Below the pieces are notes generated by a model that searched no databases, was not told where the DNA came from, and saw nothing but the letters and a program-made list of their open reading frames with translations. A stretch of 8,821 nt of DNA, taken from the NCBI GenBank assembly GCA_946615525.1, contig CAMOHW010000029.1, positions 1 to 8,821 on the forward strand, written 5' to 3'. A program made the position numbers and the translations under genes. The stretch comes from an uncultured Clostridia bacterium (GTDB taxonomy: Bacteria; Bacillota; Clostridia; Oscillospirales; CAG-272). Of this stretch, positions 1 to 6,041 are shown piece by piece. Positions within the stretch are counted from its first letter, which is position 1, and the number at the start of each line of letters is the position of its first letter.

Positions 1-64
1 ACCACCGAAGCTGAAAAGCAACAGATTTACAGTCTGCCCCCTTTGGCCACTCGGGAAATCTCCC
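1..64 (-). tRNA. tRNA-Tyr(GTA), 3' part outside window
   Basis: Read on the minus strand, the 5' end is GGGAGAT (64 to 58), followed by TT and the D-arm CCCGAGTGGCC typical of tRNA-Tyr. The anticodon stem-loop CAGACTGTAAATCTG carries anticodon GTA (plus-strand TAC at 28-30). A long variable arm, expected of this class II tRNA, begins after it. The T-arm and acceptor 3' strand lie beyond the left edge, so the gene is partial. It is the second gene of the minus-strand tRNA unit, 32 nt after tRNA-Thr. Confidence 0.93.
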
Positions 65-70
65 GTATTG

Positions 71-96
71 AAGAGTTCACAAAAGCGTGAACTCTT
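71..96 (-). other. perfect 10-bp hairpin in the tRNA spacer
   Basis: AAGAGTTCAC (71-80) and GTGAACTCTT (87-96) are exact inverted repeats around a 6-nt loop. The stem begins immediately after the encoded CCA of tRNA-Thr and ends 6 nt before the 5' end of tRNA-Tyr. It is not followed by a T-tract on the minus strand, so it does not look like an intrinsic terminator. A role in tRNA precursor processing or partial attenuation is inference. Confidence 0.6.
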
Positions 97-171
97 TGGA
101 GCTGGTGATCGGAGTCGAACCAACAACCTGCTGATTACAAATCAGCTGCTCTGCCATTGAGCCACACCAGC
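97..171 (-). tRNA. tRNA-Thr(TGT)
   Basis: The minus strand folds into a full cloverleaf of 75 nt including an encoded CCA (plus-strand TGG at 97-99). Acceptor strands GCTGGTG and CACCAGC pair perfectly and the discriminator is T. The anticodon stem GCTGA/TCAGC encloses loop TTTGTAA with anticodon TGT (plus-strand ACA at 137-139), which reads ACA threonine codons. The T-loop is TTCGACT. It is the first gene after the promoter at 211-239, with a leader of about 33 nt. Confidence 0.96.
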
Positions 172-210
172 GAACACCGTCCGCCGCGATTTCGCTTTCG
201 GAACGGAGAT

Positions 211-239
211 ATTATATCACACTCCTTTTTGTTTGTCAA
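211..239 (-). promoter_or_regulatory. consensus SigA-type promoter for tRNA-Thr/tRNA-Tyr
   Basis: On the minus strand TTGACA (234-239) and TATAAT (211-216) both match the consensus exactly and are separated by 17 nt. Just upstream of the -35 lies an A7/T7 run (243-257) that could act as an UP element. The predicted start is near 204, about 33 nt before the tRNA-Thr 5' end. Confidence 0.93.
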
Positions 240-322
240 CCCTTTTTTTCAAAAAAACCGGGAGTTTGAAAAACATGGAAAAATCCGATTTTGCCAAAAG
301 CGAAAAAAATTGAAAAAAGACC
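240..322. promoter_or_regulatory. A-tract region between the two divergent tRNA promoters
   Basis: This spacer is strongly A/T-tracted. T7-C-A7 (243-257) adjoins the minus-strand -35, and A7 (303-309) plus A6 (313-318) precede the plus-strand -35. The latter two tracts are about one helical turn apart, as expected for bent DNA or UP-element contacts. No open reading frame of note is present. Confidence 0.45.
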
Positions 323-351
323 TTGCAAAGCCGCCTAAAACATGGTATAAT
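323..351 (+). promoter_or_regulatory. extended -10 promoter for tRNA-Arg
   Basis: TTGCAA (323-328) and a perfect TATAAT (346-351) are spaced by 17 nt, and TGG just before the -10 gives an extended -10 (TGnTATAAT). Phased A-tracts lie upstream. The predicted start is near 358, about 27 nt before the tRNA. Confidence 0.9.
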
Positions 352-384
352 GACAGCGTTCCCAAACCGGAACAAAATATAAAA

Positions 385-461
385 CTACCCGTAGCCCAGC
401 TGGATAGAGCGCAAGACTCCGACTCTTGAGGCCGCAGGTTCGAATCCTGTCGGGTAGGCCA
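385..461 (+). tRNA. tRNA-Arg(CCG)
   Basis: This is a complete 77-nt cloverleaf. Acceptor strands CTACCCG (385-391) and CGGGTAG (451-457) pair fully, the discriminator is G, and CCA is encoded (459-461). Anticodon stem CAAGA/TCTTG encloses loop CTCCGAC with anticodon CCG at 419-421, reading CGG arginine codons. The T-arm is GCAGG-TTCGAAT-CCTGT. The D-stem has one C-A mismatch (GCCC against GAGC). The gene stands alone, with its own promoter upstream and a terminator starting at the CCA. Confidence 0.96.
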
Positions 462-496
462 AAAAAGGGGAGTGCCATGCGGCGCTCCCCTTTTTT
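461..496 (+). terminator. intrinsic terminator of tRNA-Arg
   Basis: A 16-bp stem (461-476 with 481-496, one G-U pair) has loop ATGC and ends in TTTTTT. The stem begins with AAAAAA, so the structure could also terminate transcription arriving from the right. Flanking GGCC (457-460) and GGCC (497-500) can extend the pairing into the tRNA 3' end, competing with the acceptor stem. Confidence 0.92.
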
Positions 497-500
497 GGCC

Positions 501-586
501 TGCCCGATCCGAAAGGATCGGCTCGCCGAAGGCGGGGCAGGGCAAGTTTGCAACGCAAACTTGATGAGCAAACGCATCGCGTTTGC
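501..586. repeat. cluster of four short perfect or near-perfect hairpins
   Basis: Four small inverted repeats follow each other: CCGATCC-GAAA-GGATCGG (504-521), CTCGCC-GAA-GGCGGG (522-536, one G-U pair), CAAGTTTGC-AAC-GCAAACTTG (543-563) and GCAAACGC-ATC-GCGTTTGC (568-586). All have 3-4 nt loops. No T-tract follows any of them and no credible gene covers the stretch. It could be a small palindromic repeat element (REP-like), a structured RNA or the debris of an insertion; the sequence alone does not decide. Confidence 0.6.
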
Positions 587-588
587 GT

Positions 589-607
589 TTCGAATCCCTG
601 TCGGGGG
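589..607 (+). repeat. partial copy of the tRNA-Arg T-arm/acceptor end
   Basis: TTCGAATCCCTGTCGGGGG closely resembles tRNA-Arg positions 439-454 (TTCGAATCCTGTCGGG), with one extra C. No acceptor 5' strand, D-arm or anticodon arm precedes it, so it is not a tRNA gene. It is a tRNA 3'-end-like remnant about 150 bp downstream of the real one, of the kind left by tandem duplication of a tRNA or by site-specific insertion at a tRNA 3' end. No integrase is visible. Confidence 0.5.
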
Positions 608-683
608 TGCGTTTTTTGAGAGGGAGAACCTGAGCGATGAGCGAAGCGAAGACGCAGATTCGCGGGAAAGGAAAAAACGCATC
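606..683. repeat. long inverted repeat arms with tract-containing stem
   Basis: TGCGTTTTTT (608-617) is an exact reverse complement of AAAAAACGCA (672-681), and the pairing extends by a G-U and a G-C pair to 606 and 683. The 54-nt interior holds short GCGAA/GAGCGA reiterations (632-650) and a minor hairpin, GCGAA (646-650) with TTCGC (659-663). From here to the promoter at 761 nothing else is recognisable. Confidence 0.45.
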
Positions 684-760
684 ATATTACCGTGGGCAGA
701 GCAGAAATCGATTTTAAAACGCATCGTTTCCATTTCCAAACAAAAAGTATGGTCGGCGTA

Positions 761-789
761 TTGATTTTTTGATGACAATATGGTATGAT
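761..789 (+). promoter_or_regulatory. promoter of the first glycosyltransferase unit
   Basis: TTGATT (761-766) and TATGAT (784-789) are separated by 17 nt, and TGG before the -10 adds an extended -10 element. The start would be near 796, giving a leader of about 110 nt before the ATG at 906. The leader begins with a small hairpin, TTCGG-ATATA-CCGAA (801-815). Confidence 0.72.
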
Positions 790-905
790 AAAAACAGATA
801 TTCGGATATACCGAAATGCCTCCGGCGTTGCTTGCCGATATTCACCGCCATTTACTGCGAAACGAAACCTATTTTTTCGATAGAAAGGGGAAACGGTATT
901 ACTCT

Positions 906-1892
906 ATGAACAAATTTGCAGTCGTTATTCCGTATTTTGGCAAATTGAGATCGGATTTTGGTATGTGGTATGAAAGCGCACGCCGCAATTGTGATGTTGA
1001 TTTTTTCGTGTTTGCCGACGATAACGAACCGAAAGATCCCGCCCCGAACGTCAAATGGCACTCCACGACGCTCGCTGAGGTCAATGCGCTCGCTGTGCAA
1101 AAGATCGGCGTGGAATTCAAACTTTCCAAGGCGTATAAACTGTGTGATCTGAAACCTATGTACGGCGTGATATTTGAAGACTACCTCCAAGGTTACGAGT
1201 ACTGGGCGTATGGTGACATCGATATCATTTACGGTCATATTTCCGAATATATGGAAAGAATCGATTACAGAAAATACGAAAAGATCAATCATGCAGGCCA
1301 TTTTTGTTTTATCAAAAACGATTCGAAAATGAATTGTCTTTTCAAGGCGGAAGTGCCCGGTACCAGATCCTATCAGGATGTTTTGCAAAGCGCCAACGTC
1401 GCGTTTGACGAAGTGGATATGAACAAAAAGGCGCGCGCTTTGCAGATCGCGTTCTATGACGGAATCTTTGCTGCCGACATTATGAACGAAGCGGGGATGC
1501 AATGCGTGGATGCCAAAATGATTAAAGAGGCATTTCAGCGCTACAACAGTATGCCCATGCCGAAAAATTATCACTATCAATTATTCGTCTGTGAAAACGG
1601 CGGGATTTTTCGATATTACAGGCATTTTTGCCGGATTAAAAAAGAGGAGTTTTGCTATATCCATTATCGGCTGCGTCTTGCGAGCCGTCCGGCATTGATC
1701 GCTTGCGATACGTTCATTATTTCCTTACAGCAGAACGGATTTTATGAGATCAATCTGGCCCAATTGCATCGTTTACGGTCGTTTATGAAATGCGTAAAAA
1801 CCTACAATAACAGAAAACCTATACTCGTGGAAAAACTGAACGCGGTCGTCGCAATTATAAAAAAACTTTTTAAGCATAAGGGTGAAATATGA
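906..1892 (+). CDS. DUF6625-like putative glycosyltransferase
   Basis: This is a 328-residue soluble protein. The N-terminus (MNKFAVVIPYFGKLRSDF) followed by a block ending DFFVFADDNEP, and the central YGDIDIIYG (D104 and D106), match my memory of the DUF6625 family. Its members have a GT-A-like Rossmann fold and a DxD-type nucleotide-sugar/metal site and often occur in capsule loci. The GDxD motif is visible; the family name is recalled, not searched. The sugar is unknown. I chose ATG 906 because the conserved beta strand starts there. An in-frame ATG at 816 would add 30 residues that look like leader sequence and has no ribosome binding site. AAAGGGG (884-890) lies 15 nt from ATG 906, longer than usual, so the start is not certain. 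The stop overlaps the next gene by 4 nt (ATGA), suggesting translational coupling. Confidence 0.7.
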   Translation: MNKFAVVIPYFGKLRSDFGMWYESARRNCDVDFFVFADDNEPKDPAPNVKWHSTTLAEVNALAVQKIGVEFKLSKAYKLCDLKPMYGVIFEDYLQGYEYWAYGDIDIIYGHISEYMERIDYRKYEKINHAGHFCFIKNDSKMNCLFKAEVPGTRSYQDVLQSANVAFDEVDMNKKARALQIAFYDGIFAADIMNEAGMQCVDAKMIKEAFQRYNSMPMPKNYHYQLFVCENGGIFRYYRHFCRIKKEEFCYIHYRLRLASRPALIACDTFIISLQQNGFYEINLAQLHRLRSFMKCVKTYNNRKPILVEKLNAVVAIIKKLFKHKGEI

Positions 1893-2962
1893 AAACGATT
1901 GTTTTTGGCGCAAACGATAAAATGTATGATAAGGGTACCGGCATTTTTTATGACTGCATCCACGCAGATCGCCCGGATATGGAGTACTATTGCTTTTTTC
2001 CGCAGGGAAAAGAAAACCGCGATCTTGCCATTGTTTTTTCAAACAAAGTAACGAAATTCATTCCGGCTTGCATTCGCAAAAAACTTTATTACCGTTGTTT
2101 AAAACATAAATACCTGAAATATCCGCGCAACGAGGAACTTCTGTTCGTTTTTTCTATGTATAAAATGGAGGATGAGCCCTATTTCTACAATTTTTTCTTT
2201 TTTTTGAAATCTTATTATACCCATGCAAAATTCGTTTATTACTCGTTTGACGTTGCTTCTACCTGGCATCATTTGACGCCGGAATTCGTAAAAGAAAACT
2301 TTGACCTTGTTTTAACATTCGATCGCACCGACGCAGAAACGTATGGATTTGAATTTTACGAAGGGATCTACTCGAAGATCCCCGACATGAAAGAAAAATA
2401 CGGGAAAGAGGATTTGCGCTCCGATGTAATGTTTATCGGAGCAGACAAAGGAAAATTCCCGATCCTGTTTGAAATTTTCACGTATCTTTCGGATGCCGGT
2501 AAAAAATGCGATTTTCGACTTGTTTCGGTTGACGCCGATACTGAAGCGTACTTGAAAAGCCGGTTCCCCTGCGAACCATACAATAAGGGGTTCAGAGTTT
2601 TGTATAAAGAATCGACATTTACGATAAACGACTACTGCCCTTATTATAAAACCCTCGCCGCGATCGCGGGCTGCAAATGTATGTTGGACGTTCCGCTCGG
2701 CACGCAGAACGGCAGCACCATACGCTTGCAGGAGGCCGTCACATACGGCAAAAAATTGATCACCAATCTGAAAGAAACCGCTGATAAACCCTATTGGTGC
2801 AAAGAAAATTTTTGCATTTTTGAAAAAGTGCAGGATATCAACGTAGATTTTATCGATTCCCCCATGGCAGAAAACGATTACGATTTTTCGCCGCTGAAAA
2901 TGATCGCTTACGCGCAGAAAAAATTGTTTGAGAATGAAAAGCGCACGATCGCTGCCCCCTGA
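1889..2962 (+). CDS. putative GT-B type glycosyltransferase, RfaS-like
   Basis: This 357-residue protein has no signal peptide or clear membrane span. The segment DLVLTFDRTDAETYGF (from residue 139) ends the N-terminal half, and the C-terminal half contains SDVMFIGADKGKF, then CMLDVPLGTQNGSTIRLQEA (E282) and GKKLITNLKE. This layout resembles a group of lipopolysaccharide-core and capsule transferases annotated as RfaS-like, where the conserved glutamate sits in the donor nucleotide-sugar site of the C-terminal domain. The resemblance is recalled and no search was done; donor and acceptor sugars are unknown. The start overlaps the upstream stop as ATGA, with AAGGGTG (1878-1884) as ribosome binding site. 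It is the last gene of its unit, ending about 105 nt before the terminator at 3068. A run TTTTTTCTTTTTTTT near 2194 encodes a Phe-rich stretch, which could be prone to slippage. Confidence 0.65.
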   Translation: MKTIVFGANDKMYDKGTGIFYDCIHADRPDMEYYCFFPQGKENRDLAIVFSNKVTKFIPACIRKKLYYRCLKHKYLKYPRNEELLFVFSMYKMEDEPYFYNFFFFLKSYYTHAKFVYYSFDVASTWHHLTPEFVKENFDLVLTFDRTDAETYGFEFYEGIYSKIPDMKEKYGKEDLRSDVMFIGADKGKFPILFEIFTYLSDAGKKCDFRLVSVDADTEAYLKSRFPCEPYNKGFRVLYKESTFTINDYCPYYKTLAAIAGCKCMLDVPLGTQNGSTIRLQEAVTYGKKLITNLKETADKPYWCKENFCIFEKVQDINVDFIDSPMAENDYDFSPLKMIAYAQKKLFENEKRTIAAP

Positions 2963-3067
2963 TCTTGTATTCCCAAACGCGAGCTTGTTCTCGGCCTTCG
3001 AGAGGAAGAATTAAAGGGAAGAAGGCAAATAAAAAATGCTTCGCGTCATATAGGTATAAAAAAACAT

Positions 3068-3108
3068 GCCCCATGGTGCCCTGAAAGGCACCGCGGGGCT
3101 TTTTCTTT
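3068..3108 (+). terminator. intrinsic terminator after the two-gene unit
   Basis: GCCCC-AT-GGTGCC (3068-3080) pairs with GGCACC-GC-GGGGC (3087-3099) around loop CTGAAA, with one A-C mismatch and one G-U pair. It is followed by TTTTTCTTT. A run of A residues at 3058-3064 precedes it. It closes the transcript of the two genes before it, so the operon to the right is separately transcribed. Confidence 0.9.
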
Positions 3109-3190
3109 GCAAAACAGCAGAGCGCTTTTTCGGTCATCAAAATCGCTCGGATCGGCGCAACATTCTTTTGAAAAAGTGCATAAAAGATTA

Positions 3191-3219
3191 TTGACTTTTC
3201 CTCTTTACTGTGATATAAT
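3191..3219 (+). promoter_or_regulatory. strong extended -10 promoter of the polysaccharide operon
   Basis: TTGACT (3191-3196) and a perfect TATAAT (3214-3219) are spaced by exactly 17 nt, and TGA before the -10 forms an extended -10. The predicted start is near 3226, giving a 5' leader of about 66 nt. Between the terminator and this promoter (3109-3190) I see no gene or site. Confidence 0.92.
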
Positions 3220-3231
3220 AATATAGATATT

Positions 3232-3249
3232 TATCGCGCGCAGGCGATA
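3232..3249 (+). promoter_or_regulatory. 5'-end hairpin in the operon leader
   Basis: TATCGC (3232-3237) and GCGATA (3244-3249) form a 6-bp stem with loop GCGCAG, only about 6 nt from the predicted 5' end of the mRNA. Such 5'-terminal stems often protect transcripts from decay; that role is inferred. No riboswitch consensus is recognisable in the 66-nt leader. Confidence 0.4.
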
Positions 3250-3291
3250 GAAGTATAGAAGAAGTTTTTTTGTGAAGAAAAGGAGAAGCGA

Positions 3292-4875
3292 ATGAATCGT
3301 TCTTCAAGCCGGGAAACATTTCCGCTTGTCAGCGTAATCATCCCCTTTTACCGCTATGCCAACTGGCTTGCCGAGGCAGTGGAAAGCGTCCTCCGGCAGA
3401 CCTATCCCAATTATGAGATCATTGTCGTCAACGATGGCTCTCCGGAAAACACCGATGCGTTTTTTGAGAAATACAAGGATCAAATCCGGTATTTCTACAA
3501 AGAGAACGGCGGGGCGGCTTCGGCTAGAAATTTTGGCATTCGACAGGCAAAAGGCGAATATGTAGCTTTTTTGGATTCCGACGATGTGTGGAAGGAAGAC
3601 AAGCTTTCGCTGCAAATTTCCAAAATGATAGAGCAGCACGTTGTTTGGTCCTATACCGATTTTGAGGTGTTCGGCAGTCAGACACCGACCGTACGGAAAC
3701 AAATGAGCAAAAGCAAGACCGGTGTTTATCCGACTGTATCACCCCGAATCGGAACGCCTACGGTGATCGTTGAGCGGGAAGTGCTACTATCCAACGGATT
3801 ATTCTTTGATGAAACGCTTTCCTGCGGCGAGGATTCTGTTTTATGGACACGCCTCATCAATCGATTTCCGATCTTGTATCTGAAAAAAAATCTTGCCGGC
3901 GTTCGGATCCGCGGGACAAACGCCGGCATGCAGGCGGCGCTGCAAATTCATGCCCGCGTCAACGTTTATCGCAGATGCACCGAATTGATACCGGGATACC
4001 GGAAGCAGGAATCGTTCCTTTTTAAACTTGCTGTTTTGCTTTGCCGGTTCGGGTGTTTGTTTGTCAAAAAGAACGCAAAGGGAAAGGGCAACGAGCTGGT
4101 TGCAAGAGCGCTTTTTTTGCTTCCATATCTTTTGTTCAAGCTTGATCGGATTTGGGTAGCGGTTGTAATGCGCACCTGGCGCGGTATGATCCGAAAGATC
4201 AGACAAGCTCAAAGTGTTTCCGGTAAAAACGATCTATGTGTTTTGATGTTCCATGATGTACATACCGGGGAAAACAAACTGCCTTCACTGGACATCCGAA
4301 AAGAAGATTTTCTCCGATTTATAGAAGAAGCACGCAAGAAAAACGTTTTGTTTTCGAGCATTGAAGACGTTTTGTCGGACGGAGAAAACAAAAGATGTAT
4401 TGTTACTTTCGATGATGTTTACGAGGGAGCCGTGCTGAATGCGCTTCCGTTGCTCGACCAATTTCAAATTCCCTATACGCTATTTATTTCTTCGTGCTTT
4501 ATAGGGAAAGAAGGGTATATCACCGATTCTCAGCTCAAGGAACTTTGTAAAAATCCGCTTTGTACGATCGGGTTTCATTCCAAAAGCCACCAAATGGTGA
4601 AAGCGCTCAGCCAAGAGGAAATTGACGACGAAATGGATCCGACCGCATTTGAAAAGCAATACCAAGTCGATTGCGAGTATTTTGCTTATCCATTCGGCTC
4701 GAGTTATGCTTGTCCGAAATCGGTGATTCAAAAATTGAAACCCGGCAGATTCAAGGCAATCTTCAGCACGGTCAGCAGGCCGTCTAATGCCAAAAAAAAC
4801 CGAAAGAACCCGTATTTTATTCCGCGGATCAATGTTTGCGAAGACACATGGAAAAATGTGCTGTCTAAATTTTAA
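3292..4875 (+). CDS. GT2 glycosyltransferase fused to NodB-type polysaccharide deacetylase
   Basis: This 527-residue protein has two enzymatic domains. Residues about 10-240 are a GT2 (GT-A) transferase: SVIIPFYRYANWL, the NDGS loop, GGAASARNFGI, the metal-binding DSDD (95-98) and the catalytic-base region CGEDSVLW (E180-D181). A basic, moderately hydrophobic linker (about 240-310) may lie against the membrane. Residues about 315-527 form a NodB homology (carbohydrate esterase 4) domain: MFHD (319-322), TFDD (372-375), HSKSH (429-433, HxxxH metal ligands) and YPFG (466-469). The usual TFDDG is TFDDV here, but both aspartates and both histidines are kept, so activity is plausible. The predicted role is to add a sugar, probably N-acetylated, and remove an acetyl group from a glycan; both substrates are unknown. 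AGGAG (3281-3285) lies 6 nt before the ATG. It is the first gene of the operon, 35 nt ahead of the next. There is no signal peptide, so deacetylation would be cytoplasmic. Confidence 0.9.
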   Translation: MNRSSSRETFPLVSVIIPFYRYANWLAEAVESVLRQTYPNYEIIVVNDGSPENTDAFFEKYKDQIRYFYKENGGAASARNFGIRQAKGEYVAFLDSDDVWKEDKLSLQISKMIEQHVVWSYTDFEVFGSQTPTVRKQMSKSKTGVYPTVSPRIGTPTVIVEREVLLSNGLFFDETLSCGEDSVLWTRLINRFPILYLKKNLAGVRIRGTNAGMQAALQIHARVNVYRRCTELIPGYRKQESFLFKLAVLLCRFGCLFVKKNAKGKGNELVARALFLLPYLLFKLDRIWVAVVMRTWRGMIRKIRQAQSVSGKNDLCVLMFHDVHTGENKLPSLDIRKEDFLRFIEEARKKNVLFSSIEDVLSDGENKRCIVTFDDVYEGAVLNALPLLDQFQIPYTLFISSCFIGKEGYITDSQLKELCKNPLCTIGFHSKSHQMVKALSQEEIDDEMDPTAFEKQYQVDCEYFAYPFGSSYACPKSVIQKLKPGRFKAIFSTVSRPSNAKKNRKNPYFIPRINVCEDTWKNVLSKF

Positions 4876-4910
4876 GAGCAGTTGCAGCGGCTTTGCACAA
4901 AGGAGATTTT

Positions 4911-6041
4911 ATGAAGATTATCGTATCGACGTTTTTGCTATCACCGACCAGATTGTGCTGGCTTGAAGAACTGGCAAAATATGCAGAGGTCACGGTGTTC
5001 CACCTTTGTGACAGGGATAAAGAACGGAACGACTCCTGGTTTTTGGAAAGTAAAAATCCAAACTTGAAACCGGTGTTGATGAAGGGCAAAAAACTTTGGA
5101 AACTTGGTATCCTCTCGCGGGATTTCATCAAAGAGATCAAACGTGGATCTTACGATATCATCATTCTGGACGGTTACAGTTATTTCACACAACTGATGAA
5201 TATTCGCTTTTTGAACCGGCAAAAGAAAAAATATTTTATCAATATCGATGGCTTCGTCGATAGCGATGTGAAAACGGGGATCAAAGAAAAGTTCAAACAA
5301 AAGATTCTGCGTTCTTCGCCGTATTTCCTTTGCGGTTCCCTTTCGGGAAAGCAGTATTTACGAAATATCGGGATCGAAGAAGAGCGAATTTTCAATCATG
5401 TTTTTACTTCTCTCTACGAATCTGACATCTACCAAACGCCCCCCGATCCCGCGGAAAAGAAAGCGCTTCGCGCAAAATTGGGGATCAGCGAGCCGCAGGT
5501 TGTGATCTCAGTAGGCAGATTTACCTACTTGAACGGTTACGGAAAGGGATATGACGCTTTGCTTCGAGCGGCGGGAAAATCCAGCAGGGAGATCGGTTGG
5601 TATATCATCGGCGGCGAGCCGACTGAAGAATTTGCCGCGATGAAAGAAAAAGCCGGATTGGAGAATGTGCATTTTTTGGATTTCAAATCCAAAGAGGAAT
5701 TGAAAGAATATTACCGCGCCTCCGATGTTTCTACGCTGATGACGGTCGGAGACGTTTGGGGACTGGTCGTCAACGAGGCAATGGCTTGCGGCCTGCCCGT
5801 GATCACCACGGATAAATGCGTTGCGGGACGCGAACTGATTGAAAACGGCAAAAACGGATTCGTGATCCCGGTCGGGGACGATGACAAACTGGCGGGGTGT
5901 ATCCGCGAGATCATCGGGAACCCCGAAAAACTGAAAGAAATGGGAAAAGCGTCCCTGGAAAGGGTCCGGGATTGCACCTTTGAAAATATGGCAAAAACGC
6001 ACATTGAAATCTTCCGGAAGCAGGTTGAAAAGCAGGTATGA
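4911..6041 (+). CDS. GT4 family glycosyltransferase
   Basis: This 376-residue GT-B fold retaining transferase has an N-terminal domain (1-170) beginning MKIIVSTFLLSPTRL. Its C-terminal Glycos_transf_1 domain (from about 190) shows VVISVGRFTYLNGYGKGYDALLRA, WYIIGG, and then GDVWGLVVNEAMACGLPVI. The donor-site EX7E motif is present as D281-x7-E289, an aspartate at the first position as in other members with a DVWGLVVNEA sequence. It acts in the cytoplasm on a lipid-linked acceptor, by analogy with the family; donor and linkage are unknown. ATG 4911 is chosen because AAAGGAG (4899-4905) is 5 nt upstream; a TTG start at 4893 would place this ribosome binding site inside the gene. The stop overlaps the next ATG by 4 nt (ATGA). 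Confidence 0.93.
   Translation: MKIIVSTFLLSPTRLCWLEELAKYAEVTVFHLCDRDKERNDSWFLESKNPNLKPVLMKGKKLWKLGILSRDFIKEIKRGSYDIIILDGYSYFTQLMNIRFLNRQKKKYFINIDGFVDSDVKTGIKEKFKQKILRSSPYFLCGSLSGKQYLRNIGIEEERIFNHVFTSLYESDIYQTPPDPAEKKALRAKLGISEPQVVISVGRFTYLNGYGKGYDALLRAAGKSSREIGWYIIGGEPTEEFAAMKEKAGLENVHFLDFKSKEELKEYYRASDVSTLMTVGDVWGLVVNEAMACGLPVITTDKCVAGRELIENGKNGFVIPVGDDDKLAGCIREIIGNPEKLKEMGKASLERVRDCTFENMAKTHIEIFRKQVEKQV

Noticed and set aside
157..429. Plus-strand open frame of 90 codons
   Set aside because: It runs through tRNA-Thr, both tRNA promoters and half of tRNA-Arg, and has no ribosome binding site.
501..683. CRISPR array as an explanation for the palindromes
   Set aside because: The units differ in sequence, there are no regular spacers and no cas gene is present.
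426..764. Open frame of 112 codons over the tRNA-Arg 3' half and the palindrome cluster
   Set aside because: It begins inside the tRNA, crosses the terminator and the hairpins, and has no ribosome binding site. Its start (MRPQVRILSGRP) is the well-known spurious translation of a tRNA T-arm.
249..778. Minus-strand open frames of 98 and 147 codons across tRNA-Arg
   Set aside because: They contain typical reverse translations of tRNA genes (RQDSNLRPQESES and RIRTCGLKSRS) and overlap a clear tRNA, promoter and terminator.
816..905. Upstream ATG as start of the first glycosyltransferase
   Set aside because: No Shine-Dalgarno precedes it, and the 30 added residues do not resemble the family N-terminus, which begins at MNKFAVVIPYFG.
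852..1580. Minus-strand open frame of 242 codons opposite the DUF6625-like gene
   Set aside because: It is an antisense shadow without a promoter or ribosome binding site, and its translation shows no family motif.
2994..3026. GCCTTC...GAAGGC pairing upstream of the terminator at 3068
   Set aside because: A 6-bp stem with a loop of about 21 nt and no T-tract is too weak to call; the real terminator is further downstream.
4893..4910. TTG start extending the GT4 gene upstream
   Set aside because: The added codons are the ribosome binding site AAAGGAG itself; ATG 4911 is correctly spaced from it.
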